A model generated the notes under the pieces. That model saw nothing but the letters and a program-made list of their open reading frames with translations. It ran no database searches and was not told the origin of the DNA. From Lentisphaeria bacterium (GTDB lineage Bacteria; Verrucomicrobiota; Lentisphaeria; Oligosphaerales; Oligosphaeraceae), in assembly GCA_016287975.1 (NCBI GenBank), contig JAEEXV010000169.1:1-6650 (forward strand): 6,650 nt of DNA. The letters run 5' to 3'. The position numbers and the translations under genes were made by a program. Positions 1-5,849 of this stretch are shown here, piece by piece (position 1 is the stretch's first letter; the number at the start of each line of letters is the position of its first letter).

Positions 1-239
1 AGGAGGCCAAGAACGAACTGAACCGACTGGACGACATCCGCACCGACGAGTCCTCCGACTTCCAGCCCATCGGCGACTCCAACTTCAAGGAGTTCAAGCG
101 CACGGTCGTCTTCACCGCCGCGCAGGTCTACGAAATGCGCGAGAAGGTCCAGCAGGAGTGCAACGACATCCAGGATGCCCTGGATGACTACAACGCCGCC
201 ACCAAAATCGACTTCGACTCCCCGCTCGCGCGGAAGTAG
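1..239 (+). CDS. C-terminal end of an unrecognised protein (5' truncated)
   Basis: An open frame runs in from the left edge, with its first full codon at base 3, and ends at TAG 237-239. It gives 78 visible residues. They are hydrophilic and mostly predicted helical, with many acidic and basic residues (for example KNELNRLDDIR near the start and EKVQQECNDIQDALDDY further on), and end in SPLARK. The third codon position is strongly G/C, as expected for a real gene in this genome. I see no known domain, membrane segment or catalytic motif in the visible part, which reads like a short coiled-coil or helical-bundle tail. The start codon lies outside the window. A strong GC hairpin and T tract follow ten bases after the stop, so it appears to be the last gene of its transcript. 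No function is proposed. Confidence 0.72.
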   Translation, partial: EAKNELNRLDDIRTDESSDFQPIGDSNFKEFKRTVVFTAAQVYEMREKVQQECNDIQDALDDYNAATKIDFDSPLARK

Positions 240-248
240 AAGATTGTA

Positions 249-319
249 GGCGGTGCGGCGGCGACTTGGCGCCGCCGCGGGAGGGAACCGAACCTCTCCC
301 ACCGCCCCGGTCTTTTTTT
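249..319 (+). terminator. Rho-independent-like terminator with three-way junction fold
   Basis: Three exact stems abut with no unpaired base between them: 249-254 with 301-306, 255-263 with 270-278 (9 bp, six-base loop), and 279-283 with 296-300. Seven T residues follow at 313-319 and five more at 323-327. The position, ten bases after the stop of the upstream gene, fits a transcription terminator. The branched layout is unusual, because intrinsic terminators normally have one hairpin directly before the T run and here six bases intervene. The 9-bp middle stem alone may do the work. Confidence 0.6.
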
Positions 320-337
320 GCCTTTTTACAAGTCAAC

Positions 338-382
338 AAGGAGGTTCATCCATAATGTGAAATGACGAATGCATCCAGATAG
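338..382 (+). promoter_or_regulatory. Perfect Shine-Dalgarno with start-stop pair and six-codon leader ORF
   Basis: AAGGAGG at 338-344 is a full-strength ribosome binding site. Ten bases later is ATG (355-357), followed directly by TGA (358-360), a minimal start-stop ORF. One base after that stop, ATG at 362 opens a six-codon ORF (M-T-N-A-S-R) that ends with TAG at 380-382. No longer ORF uses this binding site. It lies about 250 bases before the sigma factor gene and after the upstream terminator. It may be a regulatory leader ORF, where a ribosome stalling or re-initiating affects the downstream leader, or the remnant start of a lost gene. The motif is seen directly; the regulatory role is inference. 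Confidence 0.35.
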
Positions 383-589
383 GCCAGGCGAATGTAAGCA
401 GGAGTAAACCTGGCATCCTTCCGAGTCAAGACCCCACGGTGGTGCCGTTGCTTTGCAGCGGCTATGATGCGGCCGAGACGCGCGCGAGAGCGCAGCGGAC
501 TCGAGTCAAAAAGGTCTAAGCAGAGGTATGTTTCCTCTGTCTCCTGGGATCCCAACGTTCAATCTCATTCTGAATTCAGGAGAAAAGAA
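383..589 (+). promoter_or_regulatory. Structured leader upstream of the sigma factor gene
   Basis: No plausible plus-strand gene fills this stretch, but it contains several exact hairpins: 383-388 with 409-414 (GCCAGG/CCTGGC, long loop), 444-451 with 455-462 (eight pairs including one G-U, loop TTT), the ten-base palindrome GACTCGAGTC at 498-507, and 521-526 with 534-539 (CAGAGG/CCTCTG). CGAGTCAA occurs twice, at 422-429 and 502-509. The region ends with the sigma gene's own binding site, AGGAG at 578-582. A long 5' untranslated leader or a small RNA is possible. I do not recognise a known riboswitch, 6S RNA or tmRNA pattern. I could not identify a convincing promoter. Confidence 0.3.
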
Positions 590-1216
590 ATGACGTCGAT
601 TCCGTCTGTCGTTTTTGTGAAAACCGATGCCCAAGTCAGCAGTTTTGCGGAGCAGAATCGCGGACTCATTTTCCAAGCCTTCCATCGCGCCAGACTTCCC
701 CGCCACGACTGGGACGGGGTGATGAACAACATGCTCATCAAATTCGCCAAGGGGAAGCTCGACTTCAATGCCTCCAAAGGCGCAAAGTACTCGACGTTCA
801 TTTATGGCGTGGCCAGAAACTGCGCCCTCGATGAACTTCAACGCCGTCACCCCGAACCCGTCGACGTGATGGACAAGCACTGGGAAAATCTGCGCGACGG
901 GCACGAGTTCCAGCGCTCGCTGGAGGGGCATGACGCAAAGGTCATCGTCCAAGAGAGCCTGAAGCGTCTGGTCAAGGAGGTGCGCGACAAGAAGAAGGTG
1001 GAGATTCTTGTCCGCTTTGTCCTGAACGGCGAGGACCGTGATGCCGTGGCGCAGTCCTACCACGTCGCCCCCGACTACGTCTCGGTCGTCAAGACGCGCT
1101 ATTATGGACGTCTTCAGAGACTTGCCCGCGAGGTGCTGAAACAAGACGAGGAAGGTCGCCTTGAAACGGACGGCACGGACATCAGTTTCCTGAATCCATA
1201 TCTGAAGCTCCGATAA
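590..1216 (+). CDS. Sigma-70 family (ECF-like) RNA polymerase sigma factor
   Basis: The 208-residue protein has the two-domain plan of an extracytoplasmic-function sigma factor, which redirects RNA polymerase core to a specific set of promoters. Region 2 covers roughly residues 21-86, with the typical ending FNASKGAKYSTFIYGVARN then ALDELQRR, where core binding and -10 recognition occur. Region 4 covers about 135-182, with a helix-turn-helix (about 149-176, containing AVAQSYHVAPDYVSVVKTR) for the -35 element. A tail of about 25 residues follows, rich in acidic residues and ending PYLKLR. I chose ATG 590 because AGGAG lies seven bases upstream. The frame stays open back to ATG 464, but that start has no binding site and the added residues do not resemble the family. 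There is no anti-sigma gene or membrane partner next to it. A strong hairpin right after the stop suggests a single-gene transcript. Its regulon is unknown. The family assignment is secure, the subgroup is not. Confidence 0.88.
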   Translation: MTSIPSVVFVKTDAQVSSFAEQNRGLIFQAFHRARLPRHDWDGVMNNMLIKFAKGKLDFNASKGAKYSTFIYGVARNCALDELQRRHPEPVDVMDKHWENLRDGHEFQRSLEGHDAKVIVQESLKRLVKEVRDKKKVEILVRFVLNGEDRDAVAQSYHVAPDYVSVVKTRYYGRLQRLAREVLKQDEEGRLETDGTDISFLNPYLKLR

Positions 1217-1223
1217 CCCCGCG

Positions 1224-1266
1224 CCCGCCGCCCAGGCAGCCACAATCAAGCCGCCTGGGCGGCGGG
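1224..1266 (+). terminator. Strong hairpin after the sigma factor gene
   Basis: A perfect 14-bp stem (1224-1237 with 1253-1266, CCCGCCGCCCAGGC) with a 15-base loop begins seven bases after the sigma gene stop codon. Only a TTTT at about 1283-1286 follows, so the T tract is poor and displaced. It is best read as a transcription terminator or a 3'-end-stabilising structure. Being symmetric, it could also act on any transcript coming from the minus strand. Confidence 0.6.
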
Positions 1267-1270
1267 GACA

Positions 1271-1381
1271 TCAGTGGGCGAGTTTTCCCGCCAGCTGTTC
1301 CCCATACAGGGCGGCAATCGCCGTCGTTTTCATATCAGGCCATTTCGGCCTGGAATCCCAGGGGAAAGGCTGAATCGTCAC
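1271..1381 (-). CDS. Possible 36-residue small protein or gene remnant
   Basis: On the minus strand a GTG at 1381-1379 opens a 36-codon frame ending in TGA at 1273-1271. An internal ATG 16 codons in would give a 20-residue peptide (MKTTAIAALYGEQLAGKLAH). The codons look like those of neighbouring genes (ATT GCC GCC CTG, CTG GCG GGA). The frame stays open further upstream to a TGA, without another good start. No convincing ribosome binding site is present. It could be a small protein, the 3' remnant of a decayed gene, or chance. Its LYGEQ segment lies on one arm of the 14-bp inverted repeat described at 1294-1485. No function is recognised. Confidence 0.22.
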   Translation of the reverse strand: MTIQPFPWDSRPKWPDMKTTAIAALYGEQLAGKLAH

Positions 1382-1485
1382 CTGCTTTTTTGCATATTTT
1401 AGCTTGCAAATTCAATTTTCGATATTATTTTTACAAGCCTCCTTTCCCCGCGAGGGTTGGCGATTTCCACCGTATGGGGAACAGC
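1294..1485. repeat. 14-bp exact inverted repeat pair (1294-1307 and 1472-1485)
   Basis: GCTGTTCCCCATAC at 1294-1307 reappears as its exact reverse complement at 1472-1485, 164 bases apart. A chance 14-base match within so short an interval is improbable. The arms bracket a short hairpin (CAGGCC/GGCCTG near 1337-1353) and the AT-rich island that precedes the ATPase gene. No transposase or target-site duplication is visible, so this is not shown to be a mobile element. It may be a decayed inverted duplication or paired protein-binding sites. Confidence 0.5.
1385..1437 (+). promoter_or_regulatory. AT-rich island, probable promoter region of the ATPase gene
   Basis: This stretch is strikingly AT-rich in an otherwise GC-rich window, with T runs at both ends and hexamers such as TTGCAA (1404-1409) and TATTAT (1423-1428). 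These two are only 13 bases apart, too close for a standard sigma-70 promoter, so I do not name exact -35 and -10 boxes. Its position, about 90 bases before the ATPase start, makes a promoter role likely. It could equally serve the minus-strand side. Confidence 0.3.
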
Positions 1486-1528
1486 GCGTTGCACAAAAAA
1501 CTGGAGTTTGCAGAAGGGGAGATTTTCG

Positions 1529-2719
1529 ATGTTTGCACGTCATCTACGCGAGCAGGTATTGGAGGCGGCGGGGCAATATCCGATTGTGGCGGTGACGGGG
1601 CCGCGTCAGTCCGGGAAAACGACCTTGTGCCGAGAATTGTTTCCGAGGCATGCGTATGTCAACCTGGAGCGTCCGGATATCCGTCAATTTGCGCGGGAGG
1701 ATCCCAACGGCTTTTTGGCGCGGTATTCGGGGGCGGTCATTCTGGATGAGGTGCAGCGGGTGCCTGAGTTGTTCAGTTACCTGATGCCGTTGGCGGACGA
1801 GCGGGGAAAAATGGGGGAGTATGTGCTGTCTGGATCTCAGAATTTCCATTTGCAGGCGGCCATCAGCCAATCGCTGGCGGGGCGCTGTGCGACCTTGCGG
1901 CTTCTGCCGCTGACGGGAAGGGAACTGGCGGGGGAGGCGAACCACGACATCTTCGGGCTGGCGTCGGAGCCGCCTGCGGCAGGGGAGGCGCGGAAGGGGG
2001 GCGTCTTCGCGCACCTGCTCCGCGGGGGGTATCCGGCAGTGCACGCGCGGGGAATCCGTCCATCGGGGTGGTATTCGCAGTACACGCAGAGTTATCTGGA
2101 GCGCGACGTGCGTCAATTGAGCAATGTCGGGGATCTTGAGGTCTTCGAGCGTTTTCTACGTCTGGCGGCGGGGCGCAGCGGCCAGTTGCTCAATATGGAT
2201 TCCCTGGCGCTGGACACGGGCGTATCGCCAGTCACGGTCAAGCGGTGGATTTCGCTGCTGGCGGCGAGCTACATCGTGTTTCTGCTGCGCCCGCACTGCC
2301 GAAACTTCAACAAGCGACTGATCCGCGCCCCGAAGTTCTATTTCTACGACACGGGGCTGCTGTGCTATCTGCTGGGCATCCGAACGGTGGCGGATCTGGA
2401 GTTGCATAGCCAGCGGGGAGCGATATTCGAGACCTTCGTGGTCTCCGAACTGGCGAAATGTTGCCTGAACCAAGGGATCGAGCCGCCCCTGTACTTCTGG
2501 CGCGATTCGCAGGGGCATGAGGTCGACCTCCTCGTCGAGGACGGCGAACGGCTGTATCCCATTGAAATCAAGTCGGGGCAGACCGTCTCCGGGGCCATGT
2601 TCGACGGCCTCCGATATTGGCAGGCACTTGACCAGGGGCCCGACGGCATGCTCATTTACGGCGGGGAGGAGTCATATACCCGCAATGGAGTGCTTGTCCG
2701 CAGCTGGGCCACCGTCTGA
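1529..2719 (+). CDS. AAA ATPase with C-terminal DUF4143 domain
   Basis: The 396-residue protein belongs to the common AAA_14/DUF4143 family, whose cellular role is poorly known. The ATPase part begins at once: Walker A GPRQSGKT at residues 24-31, Walker B VILDE at 70-74 followed by VQRVPEL, and a sensor-like YVLSGSQNF at 98-106. The C-terminal part carries the family's nuclease-fold-like signature (FWRDSQGHEVDLL then YPIEIKSG), which resembles a PD-(D/E)xK core; whether it cuts DNA is not established. Length and domain order are usual for the family, and all motifs look intact. I chose ATG 1529 because GGGGAG lies seven bases upstream and the family starts just before the Walker A strand. A TTG at 1457 would add 24 residues that look non-native. 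It stands alone, tail to tail with the pilus gene across 64 bases. Such genes are often horizontally spread, but nothing here proves transfer. Confidence 0.9.
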   Translation: MFARHLREQVLEAAGQYPIVAVTGPRQSGKTTLCRELFPRHAYVNLERPDIRQFAREDPNGFLARYSGAVILDEVQRVPELFSYLMPLADERGKMGEYVLSGSQNFHLQAAISQSLAGRCATLRLLPLTGRELAGEANHDIFGLASEPPAAGEARKGGVFAHLLRGGYPAVHARGIRPSGWYSQYTQSYLERDVRQLSNVGDLEVFERFLRLAAGRSGQLLNMDSLALDTGVSPVTVKRWISLLAASYIVFLLRPHCRNFNKRLIRAPKFYFYDTGLLCYLLGIRTVADLELHSQRGAIFETFVVSELAKCCLNQGIEPPLYFWRDSQGHEVDLLVEDGERLYPIEIKSGQTVSGAMFDGLRYWQALDQGPDGMLIYGGEESYTRNGVLVRSWATV

Positions 2720-2783
2720 GCGCGCCATTGACGATTCCTCATCCGTTGCCCTCCAAGGGGGCGGTTGACGCGCGGGCTGAAGG

Positions 2784-5018
2784 CTACCGCGCGGCCTGGA
2801 TGGAGGCGATGGAACGGAAGGTCTCGCGGGTGATCTTGCCTGCCTCGAAGAGGAGCTGGAGGGCGCGGTCCATGGTGATCATGCCGTCCTTGGCGCCAGT
2901 CTCGATGGTGCTGGGGAGGAGGTGGGTCTTGTTGTCGCGGATGAGGGCGCGGACGGGGGTGGTGCCGATGAGCACCTCGAAGACGGCGATGCGGCCGCCG
3001 TCGGTGTCGGCGCGCGGGAGGAGGCGCTGCGCGACGATGCATTCGAGGGAGGCGGCGAGCTGGGCGCGCACCTGCCCCTGCTGGGCGGGCGGGAAGACGT
3101 CGATGATGCGGTCGACGGTCTGGCAGACATCGTTGGTGTGGAGGGTGGCGAAGACGAGATGGCCCGTCTCGGCGGCGGTGAGGGCGGCGCCGATGGTCTC
3201 GGCGTCGCGCATTTCGCCGACCATGATGACGTCGGGGTCTTCGCGCAGGACGTATTTGAGGGCGTTGGCGAAGCTGTGGGTGTCGGCGCCGACCTCGCGC
3301 TGCTCGACGAGGGCCTGCTGGTGGCGGTGGACGAACTCGATGGGATCCTCGATGGTGATGATGTGGCAGGGGCGGGTGGCGTTGATGCGGTCGATCAAGG
3401 CGGCGAGGGTGGTGGACTTGCCGTGGCCGGTCGGGCCAGTGACGAGGACGAGCCCCTGGCGGCGCTTGGTGAGGTTGACGAGGGAGGCGGGGAGGCCGAG
3501 CTCCTCGGGGGTCGGGATGCGCGTCGGGATGAGGCGCAGCGCGACCGCGATCCGCCCCTTCTGGTAGAAGCCGTTGACGCGGAAGCGGTATTCCTGTTCC
3601 TGGCCGGATTGGCTGTCGGGCGCGGTGACCGAGAGCGCGAAGTCGATTTCGCGGGTGTTCTCGAACTCGGCGCGCTGCGTGCCCGAGAGGACGCTGAAGA
3701 GCAGCTGGCGGGTGTCGGCGGGCTTGAGCAGGGGCATGTCGTAGGGGCGCAGGACGCCGTCGATGCGCACGGTGGGCGGGGCATCGGCGGTGAGGAGCAG
3801 GTCGGAGGCGCCGTAGGAGATCGAGTTGCGCAAAAGCCGCTTGAGGTTGAAGCCCGAGACGGAGGTCTCCTCCTCGGCGTTGACGCGGAAGGTGCCCGCG
3901 CCCGTCTCCATGCCCTGGAGCAGCAGCAGGAACTCGTCGCGGTTGGTGGCGGCGGACGCCGCGACATCGGGGGTGACGGCGCGCGTGCGGCAGAGTTCGA
4001 GGAGGGAATGGCTGAAGTCGACCATGCCGAGCGCGGCGTTTTCCTTGATGACGTCGCGCAGGCGGCTGATCTCGCGCCGCGCGATGAGGCGCGAGACCAG
4101 CGGCGTCCCCAGGAGGATCTCGAAGGCGGGGACGCGCCCCTGCCCGTCGGCGGCGGGAAGCAGGCGCTGCGCGACGATGCCCTGGAGGGCGAGGGCGAAG
4201 TCGGCGGCGGCCTGCGCGCGCATCTCCTCGGGATAGAAGTTCAGGATGCGCTCGACGGTCTGCTCGACGTCGACGGTGTGGAAGGTCGCGCAGACCAGGT
4301 GGCCTGTCATGGCGGCGGAGAGGGCGGTCTCGATGGTGTCGCGGTCGCGGATTTCGCCGATGAAGATGGCGTCGGGGTTCTGGCGGACGACGTGGGCGAG
4401 GGCGGTCGCGAAGTCGCGGGTGTCGCCGCCGATTTCACGCTGGGAGACGACGCAGAGGCGGTCGCGGTGCACGAACTCGATGGGGTCTTCGAGGGTGACG
4501 ATGTGGCGGCGGAAGTGCGCGTTGATATGGTTGAGCATCGCCGCGAGGGTCGTGGACTTGCCTGAACCAGTGGCGCCCGTGACGAGGATGAGGCCGCGCG
4601 GCGCCTCGGCGAGCGCGCGGACGGCGTCGGGGATGTGGAGCGGCGCGAAGTCGAGGTCGCCTGAGGGGACGCGGCGGACGGCCATCGCGGGCGCGCCGCT
4701 CTGGAAGGACAGGTTCAGCCGGAAGCGGTCGCCGCCGAGGTCGACACCGAGGTCGAGGTCGCGCTCGCGCTCGAAGCGCGCCCAGGCGCCTTCGGGGAGG
4801 GACGCCTCGCAGAATGCCTGGAAATCCTCCGCCGCGAGCGGCGGCTCCGCAGGCACCGAGGTCACGGCGCCAGTCTGGCGCATGGCGGGCACGCGCCCCG
4901 CGCCCAGAAAGAGGTCGGAGGCATGGAGCGCCTGCATCCGCAGGCAGAGGGTTTCGATGCGCGTGGTCATGGCAGTCGGATTCGGCGGCGTCATTTTCAG
5001 GAAGCGCGAAAGATGCAT
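2784..5018 (-). CDS. PilU-PilT fusion: tandem type IV pilus retraction ATPase
   Basis: The protein of up to 744 residues contains two complete secretion-superfamily ATPases in tandem; single PilT or PilU proteins are about 340-380 residues. PilT and PilU are cytoplasmic hexameric motors that depolymerise type IV pili for twitching, adhesion and DNA uptake. First half: Walker A GATGSGKST 148-156, Asp box LEDPIEF 176-182, Walker B with IGEIRD 220-225, His box ATFHTVD 244-250. Its NFYPEE and ILLGTP segments and the ending around LGMVDFSHSLLEL resemble PilU. Second half: ASDLLL near 404, Walker A GPTGHGKST 528-536, IEDPIEF 556-562, VGEMRD 600-605, ATLHTND 624-630, and a PilT-like ending (DGMITMDRALQLLF). 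Corresponding motifs lie 380 residues apart. The start is uncertain: ATG 5018 has GGAGG touching it with no spacer, and ATG 4994 and ATG 4970 are alternatives. Family-like sequence begins at about residue 18, favouring 4970. No other pilus gene is visible nearby. Confidence 0.92.
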   Translation of the reverse strand: MHLSRFLKMTPPNPTAMTTRIETLCLRMQALHASDLFLGAGRVPAMRQTGAVTSVPAEPPLAAEDFQAFCEASLPEGAWARFERERDLDLGVDLGGDRFRLNLSFQSGAPAMAVRRVPSGDLDFAPLHIPDAVRALAEAPRGLILVTGATGSGKSTTLAAMLNHINAHFRRHIVTLEDPIEFVHRDRLCVVSQREIGGDTRDFATALAHVVRQNPDAIFIGEIRDRDTIETALSAAMTGHLVCATFHTVDVEQTVERILNFYPEEMRAQAAADFALALQGIVAQRLLPAADGQGRVPAFEILLGTPLVSRLIARREISRLRDVIKENAALGMVDFSHSLLELCRTRAVTPDVAASAATNRDEFLLLLQGMETGAGTFRVNAEEETSVSGFNLKRLLRNSISYGASDLLLTADAPPTVRIDGVLRPYDMPLLKPADTRQLLFSVLSGTQRAEFENTREIDFALSVTAPDSQSGQEQEYRFRVNGFYQKGRIAVALRLIPTRIPTPEELGLPASLVNLTKRRQGLVLVTGPTGHGKSTTLAALIDRINATRPCHIITIEDPIEFVHRHQQALVEQREVGADTHSFANALKYVLREDPDVIMVGEMRDAETIGAALTAAETGHLVFATLHTNDVCQTVDRIIDVFPPAQQGQVRAQLAASLECIVAQRLLPRADTDGGRIAVFEVLIGTTPVRALIRDNKTHLLPSTIETGAKDGMITMDRALQLLFEAGKITRETFRSIASIQAAR
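3022..4180. repeat. 19-bp repeat inside the fusion gene (3022-3040 and 4162-4180)
   Basis: An identical 19-base block (AGGCGCTGCGCGACGATGC) occurs twice, exactly 1140 bases or 380 codons apart. Both copies encode the conserved IVAQRLL segment of the two ATPase halves. It reflects the shared ancestry, or convergence under codon bias, of the two domains, and could support recombination between them. It is not a mobile repeat. Confidence 0.7.
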
Positions 5019-5080
5019 CCTCCGATGGCGGCCTTTTCCGCCATCTGTGCACGGGAAAAACGTCTGTCGGATGCGCGTTT

Positions 5081-5108
5081 AATATACGCACCCGCACCCG
5101 CATTGCAA
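5081..5108 (-). promoter_or_regulatory. Probable sigma-70 promoter of the PilU-PilT gene
   Basis: On the minus strand TTGCAA (5108-5103) and TATATT (5086-5081) are separated by 16 bases, close to the housekeeping consensus. The spacer contains GCGGGT twice in tandem. Transcription would begin near 5075, about 57-105 bases before the candidate start codons. It lies in the gap after the HTH gene, so the fusion gene can be expressed independently of it. Confidence 0.5.
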
Positions 5109-5146
5109 GCACCGCCGAAAATGCCATGCCGCCGACGCGCGCGCCG

Positions 5147-5584
5147 TCACGGCTTTATTGCGGGTTCCACCACCTCCGTCGGGAGTGCGGTGGCCAGCAA
5201 TTGGGCGAGGCGCCGATTGACGGTCTCCAGCGCCTGCCCGACCAGTTTTGCCTGCAAATGCGGTGCGTCCGAAAGGATCCTGCACGTCGCGCAGAAATTC
5301 CGCAGGCAGTTCCGCAGCGACGGGCTGTCCGTCGCAAGCCGATCAAGCGCCCCGTGATCCTGCCTCGCCGCAGGGACGCCGTCCCCATAGAGGAATTGCG
5401 CCACGATTCGCCGATGGCGCGGCTGGACCTCGGCAATCATGCCCTGCTCCCATTTCCACAGCGTGGTCCAATGCACGCCCAGTTGGCTGGCAAGTCGATA
5501 CAGGCTCATCCCCAGCATCATGCGCTTCAGGCGCAGGCGTTCCCGCCCAGCGGCGTCAAACACGCCATCGAACTCCTTCTCCAT
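5147..5584 (-). CDS. Cro/CI-type helix-turn-helix DNA-binding protein
   Basis: The 145-residue protein has an N-terminal helix-turn-helix at about residues 15-67. Helix 2 is within LYRLASQLGV (28-37), and the recognition helix follows in HWTTLWKWEQG (38-48); the pattern L-G-V-x-x-x-T-L-x-x-W-E-x-G is typical of XRE-family regulators. The C-terminal 75 residues are helical with no known ligand or enzyme domain; a short Cys pair sits at NFCATC (96-101). The ATG at 5584 is supported by GGAGGAG at 5599-5593, eight bases upstream. Length suits a simple dimeric repressor or activator. It is on the same strand as the tRNA upstream and the pilus ATPase gene downstream, but the latter has its own likely promoter. 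No toxin partner is adjacent. Repeated GCGGGA boxes in its upstream region could be its own operator (inference). The target genes are unknown. Confidence 0.75.
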   Translation of the reverse strand: MEKEFDGVFDAAGRERLRLKRMMLGMSLYRLASQLGVHWTTLWKWEQGMIAEVQPRHRRIVAQFLYGDGVPAARQDHGALDRLATDSPSLRNCLRNFCATCRILSDAPHLQAKLVGQALETVNRRLAQLLATALPTEVVEPAIKP

Positions 5585-5638
5585 AACCGTTGCTCCTCCG
5601 TTGCCGACTCCGCCCCCGACAATCCATACTGTATCCCC

Positions 5639-5711
5639 TCCCGCGCGATTCCTGGTACATTTCCCGCAAACGCTTCAAAATCCATATTTTGCGCGGGACT
5701 TCGCGGGACTT
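5639..5711. repeat. GCGGGA boxes upstream of the HTH gene, incl. a 10-bp tandem repeat
   Basis: CGCGGGACTT is repeated directly at 5692-5701 and 5702-5711, one DNA turn apart. Two opposite-facing copies of the core (TCCCGC) lie at 5639-5644 and 5662-5667. All fall between the tRNA and the HTH start codon, where an operator would be expected. Binding by the HTH protein is a guess, and GC-rich hexamers can recur by chance. Confidence 0.35.
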
Positions 5712-5734
5712 TTCCGCCCGTCATCCGATTTCAC

Positions 5735-5808
5735 TGGCTTCCCCACCTGGATTCGAACCAGGTCTAAATGGACCAAAACCATTTGTGCTACCGTTACACC
5801 ATGGGGAA
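5735..5808 (-). tRNA. tRNA-Gln (anticodon UUG)
   Basis: Read on the minus strand, a full cloverleaf folds. The acceptor stem TTCCCCA (5808-5802) pairs with TGGGGAA (5745-5739). There is a D arm with GTGT/GCAC, and an anticodon stem AATGG/CCATT enclosing the loop TTTTGGT, giving anticodon UUG. The variable loop is short, and the T arm is CCTGG-TTCGAAT-CCAGG. The discriminator base is G and the CCA end is encoded (5737-5735). The anticodon reads CAA, glutamine, and by wobble possibly CAG. All stems are intact, so the tRNA looks functional. Confidence 0.96.
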
Positions 5809-5820
5809 GTCGCGACGCGT

Positions 5821-5849
5821 AATATACTACTGGAAAGCGAGACGTTCAG
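5821..5849 (-). promoter_or_regulatory. Probable promoter of tRNA-Gln
   Basis: TATATT at 5826-5821 sits 12 bases before the tRNA 5' end, a good -10 position. At the 17-base spacing the -35 would be CTGAAC (5849-5844), only a half match to consensus and overlapping the stop of the small gene upstream. The -10 context (TATATTA then CGCG) resembles that of the PilU-PilT promoter. Confidence 0.4.

Noticed and set aside
346..555. 69-codon minus-strand frame with a TTG start in the sigma leader
   Set aside because: The residue mix looks fairly protein-like, but there is no ribosome binding site, no recognised motif and only a TTG start, and it covers the hairpins of the leader. Not enough to call a gene; a remnant is possible.
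464..589. Upstream extension of the sigma factor to ATG 464
   Set aside because: No ribosome binding site, and 42 extra residues that are basic and unlike sigma factors. ATG 590 has AGGAG at seven bases.
506..1249. 247-codon minus-strand frame opposite the sigma factor gene
   Set aside because: It is antisense to the sigma domains, has no recognised motif, and its 5' end lies inside the terminator hairpin.
1457..1528. TTG start 24 codons before the AAA ATPase
   Set aside because: The family begins just before the Walker A strand, and ATG 1529 has a good GGGGAG site.
2922..4565. 547-codon plus-strand open frame opposite the pilus ATPase gene
   Set aside because: It is a mirror of the conserved ATPase coding strand. 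Its product is a low-complexity run of G, D, E, V and A, which GC-rich codon bias creates on the opposite strand.
5527..5724. 65-codon minus-strand frame overlapping the HTH gene start
   Set aside because: It overlaps the well-supported HTH start and its ribosome binding site in another frame and has no recognisable motif.
5735..5808. tRNA-Gln as an integration site of a genomic island
   Set aside because: No integrase gene and no second copy of the tRNA 3' end is visible in the window.
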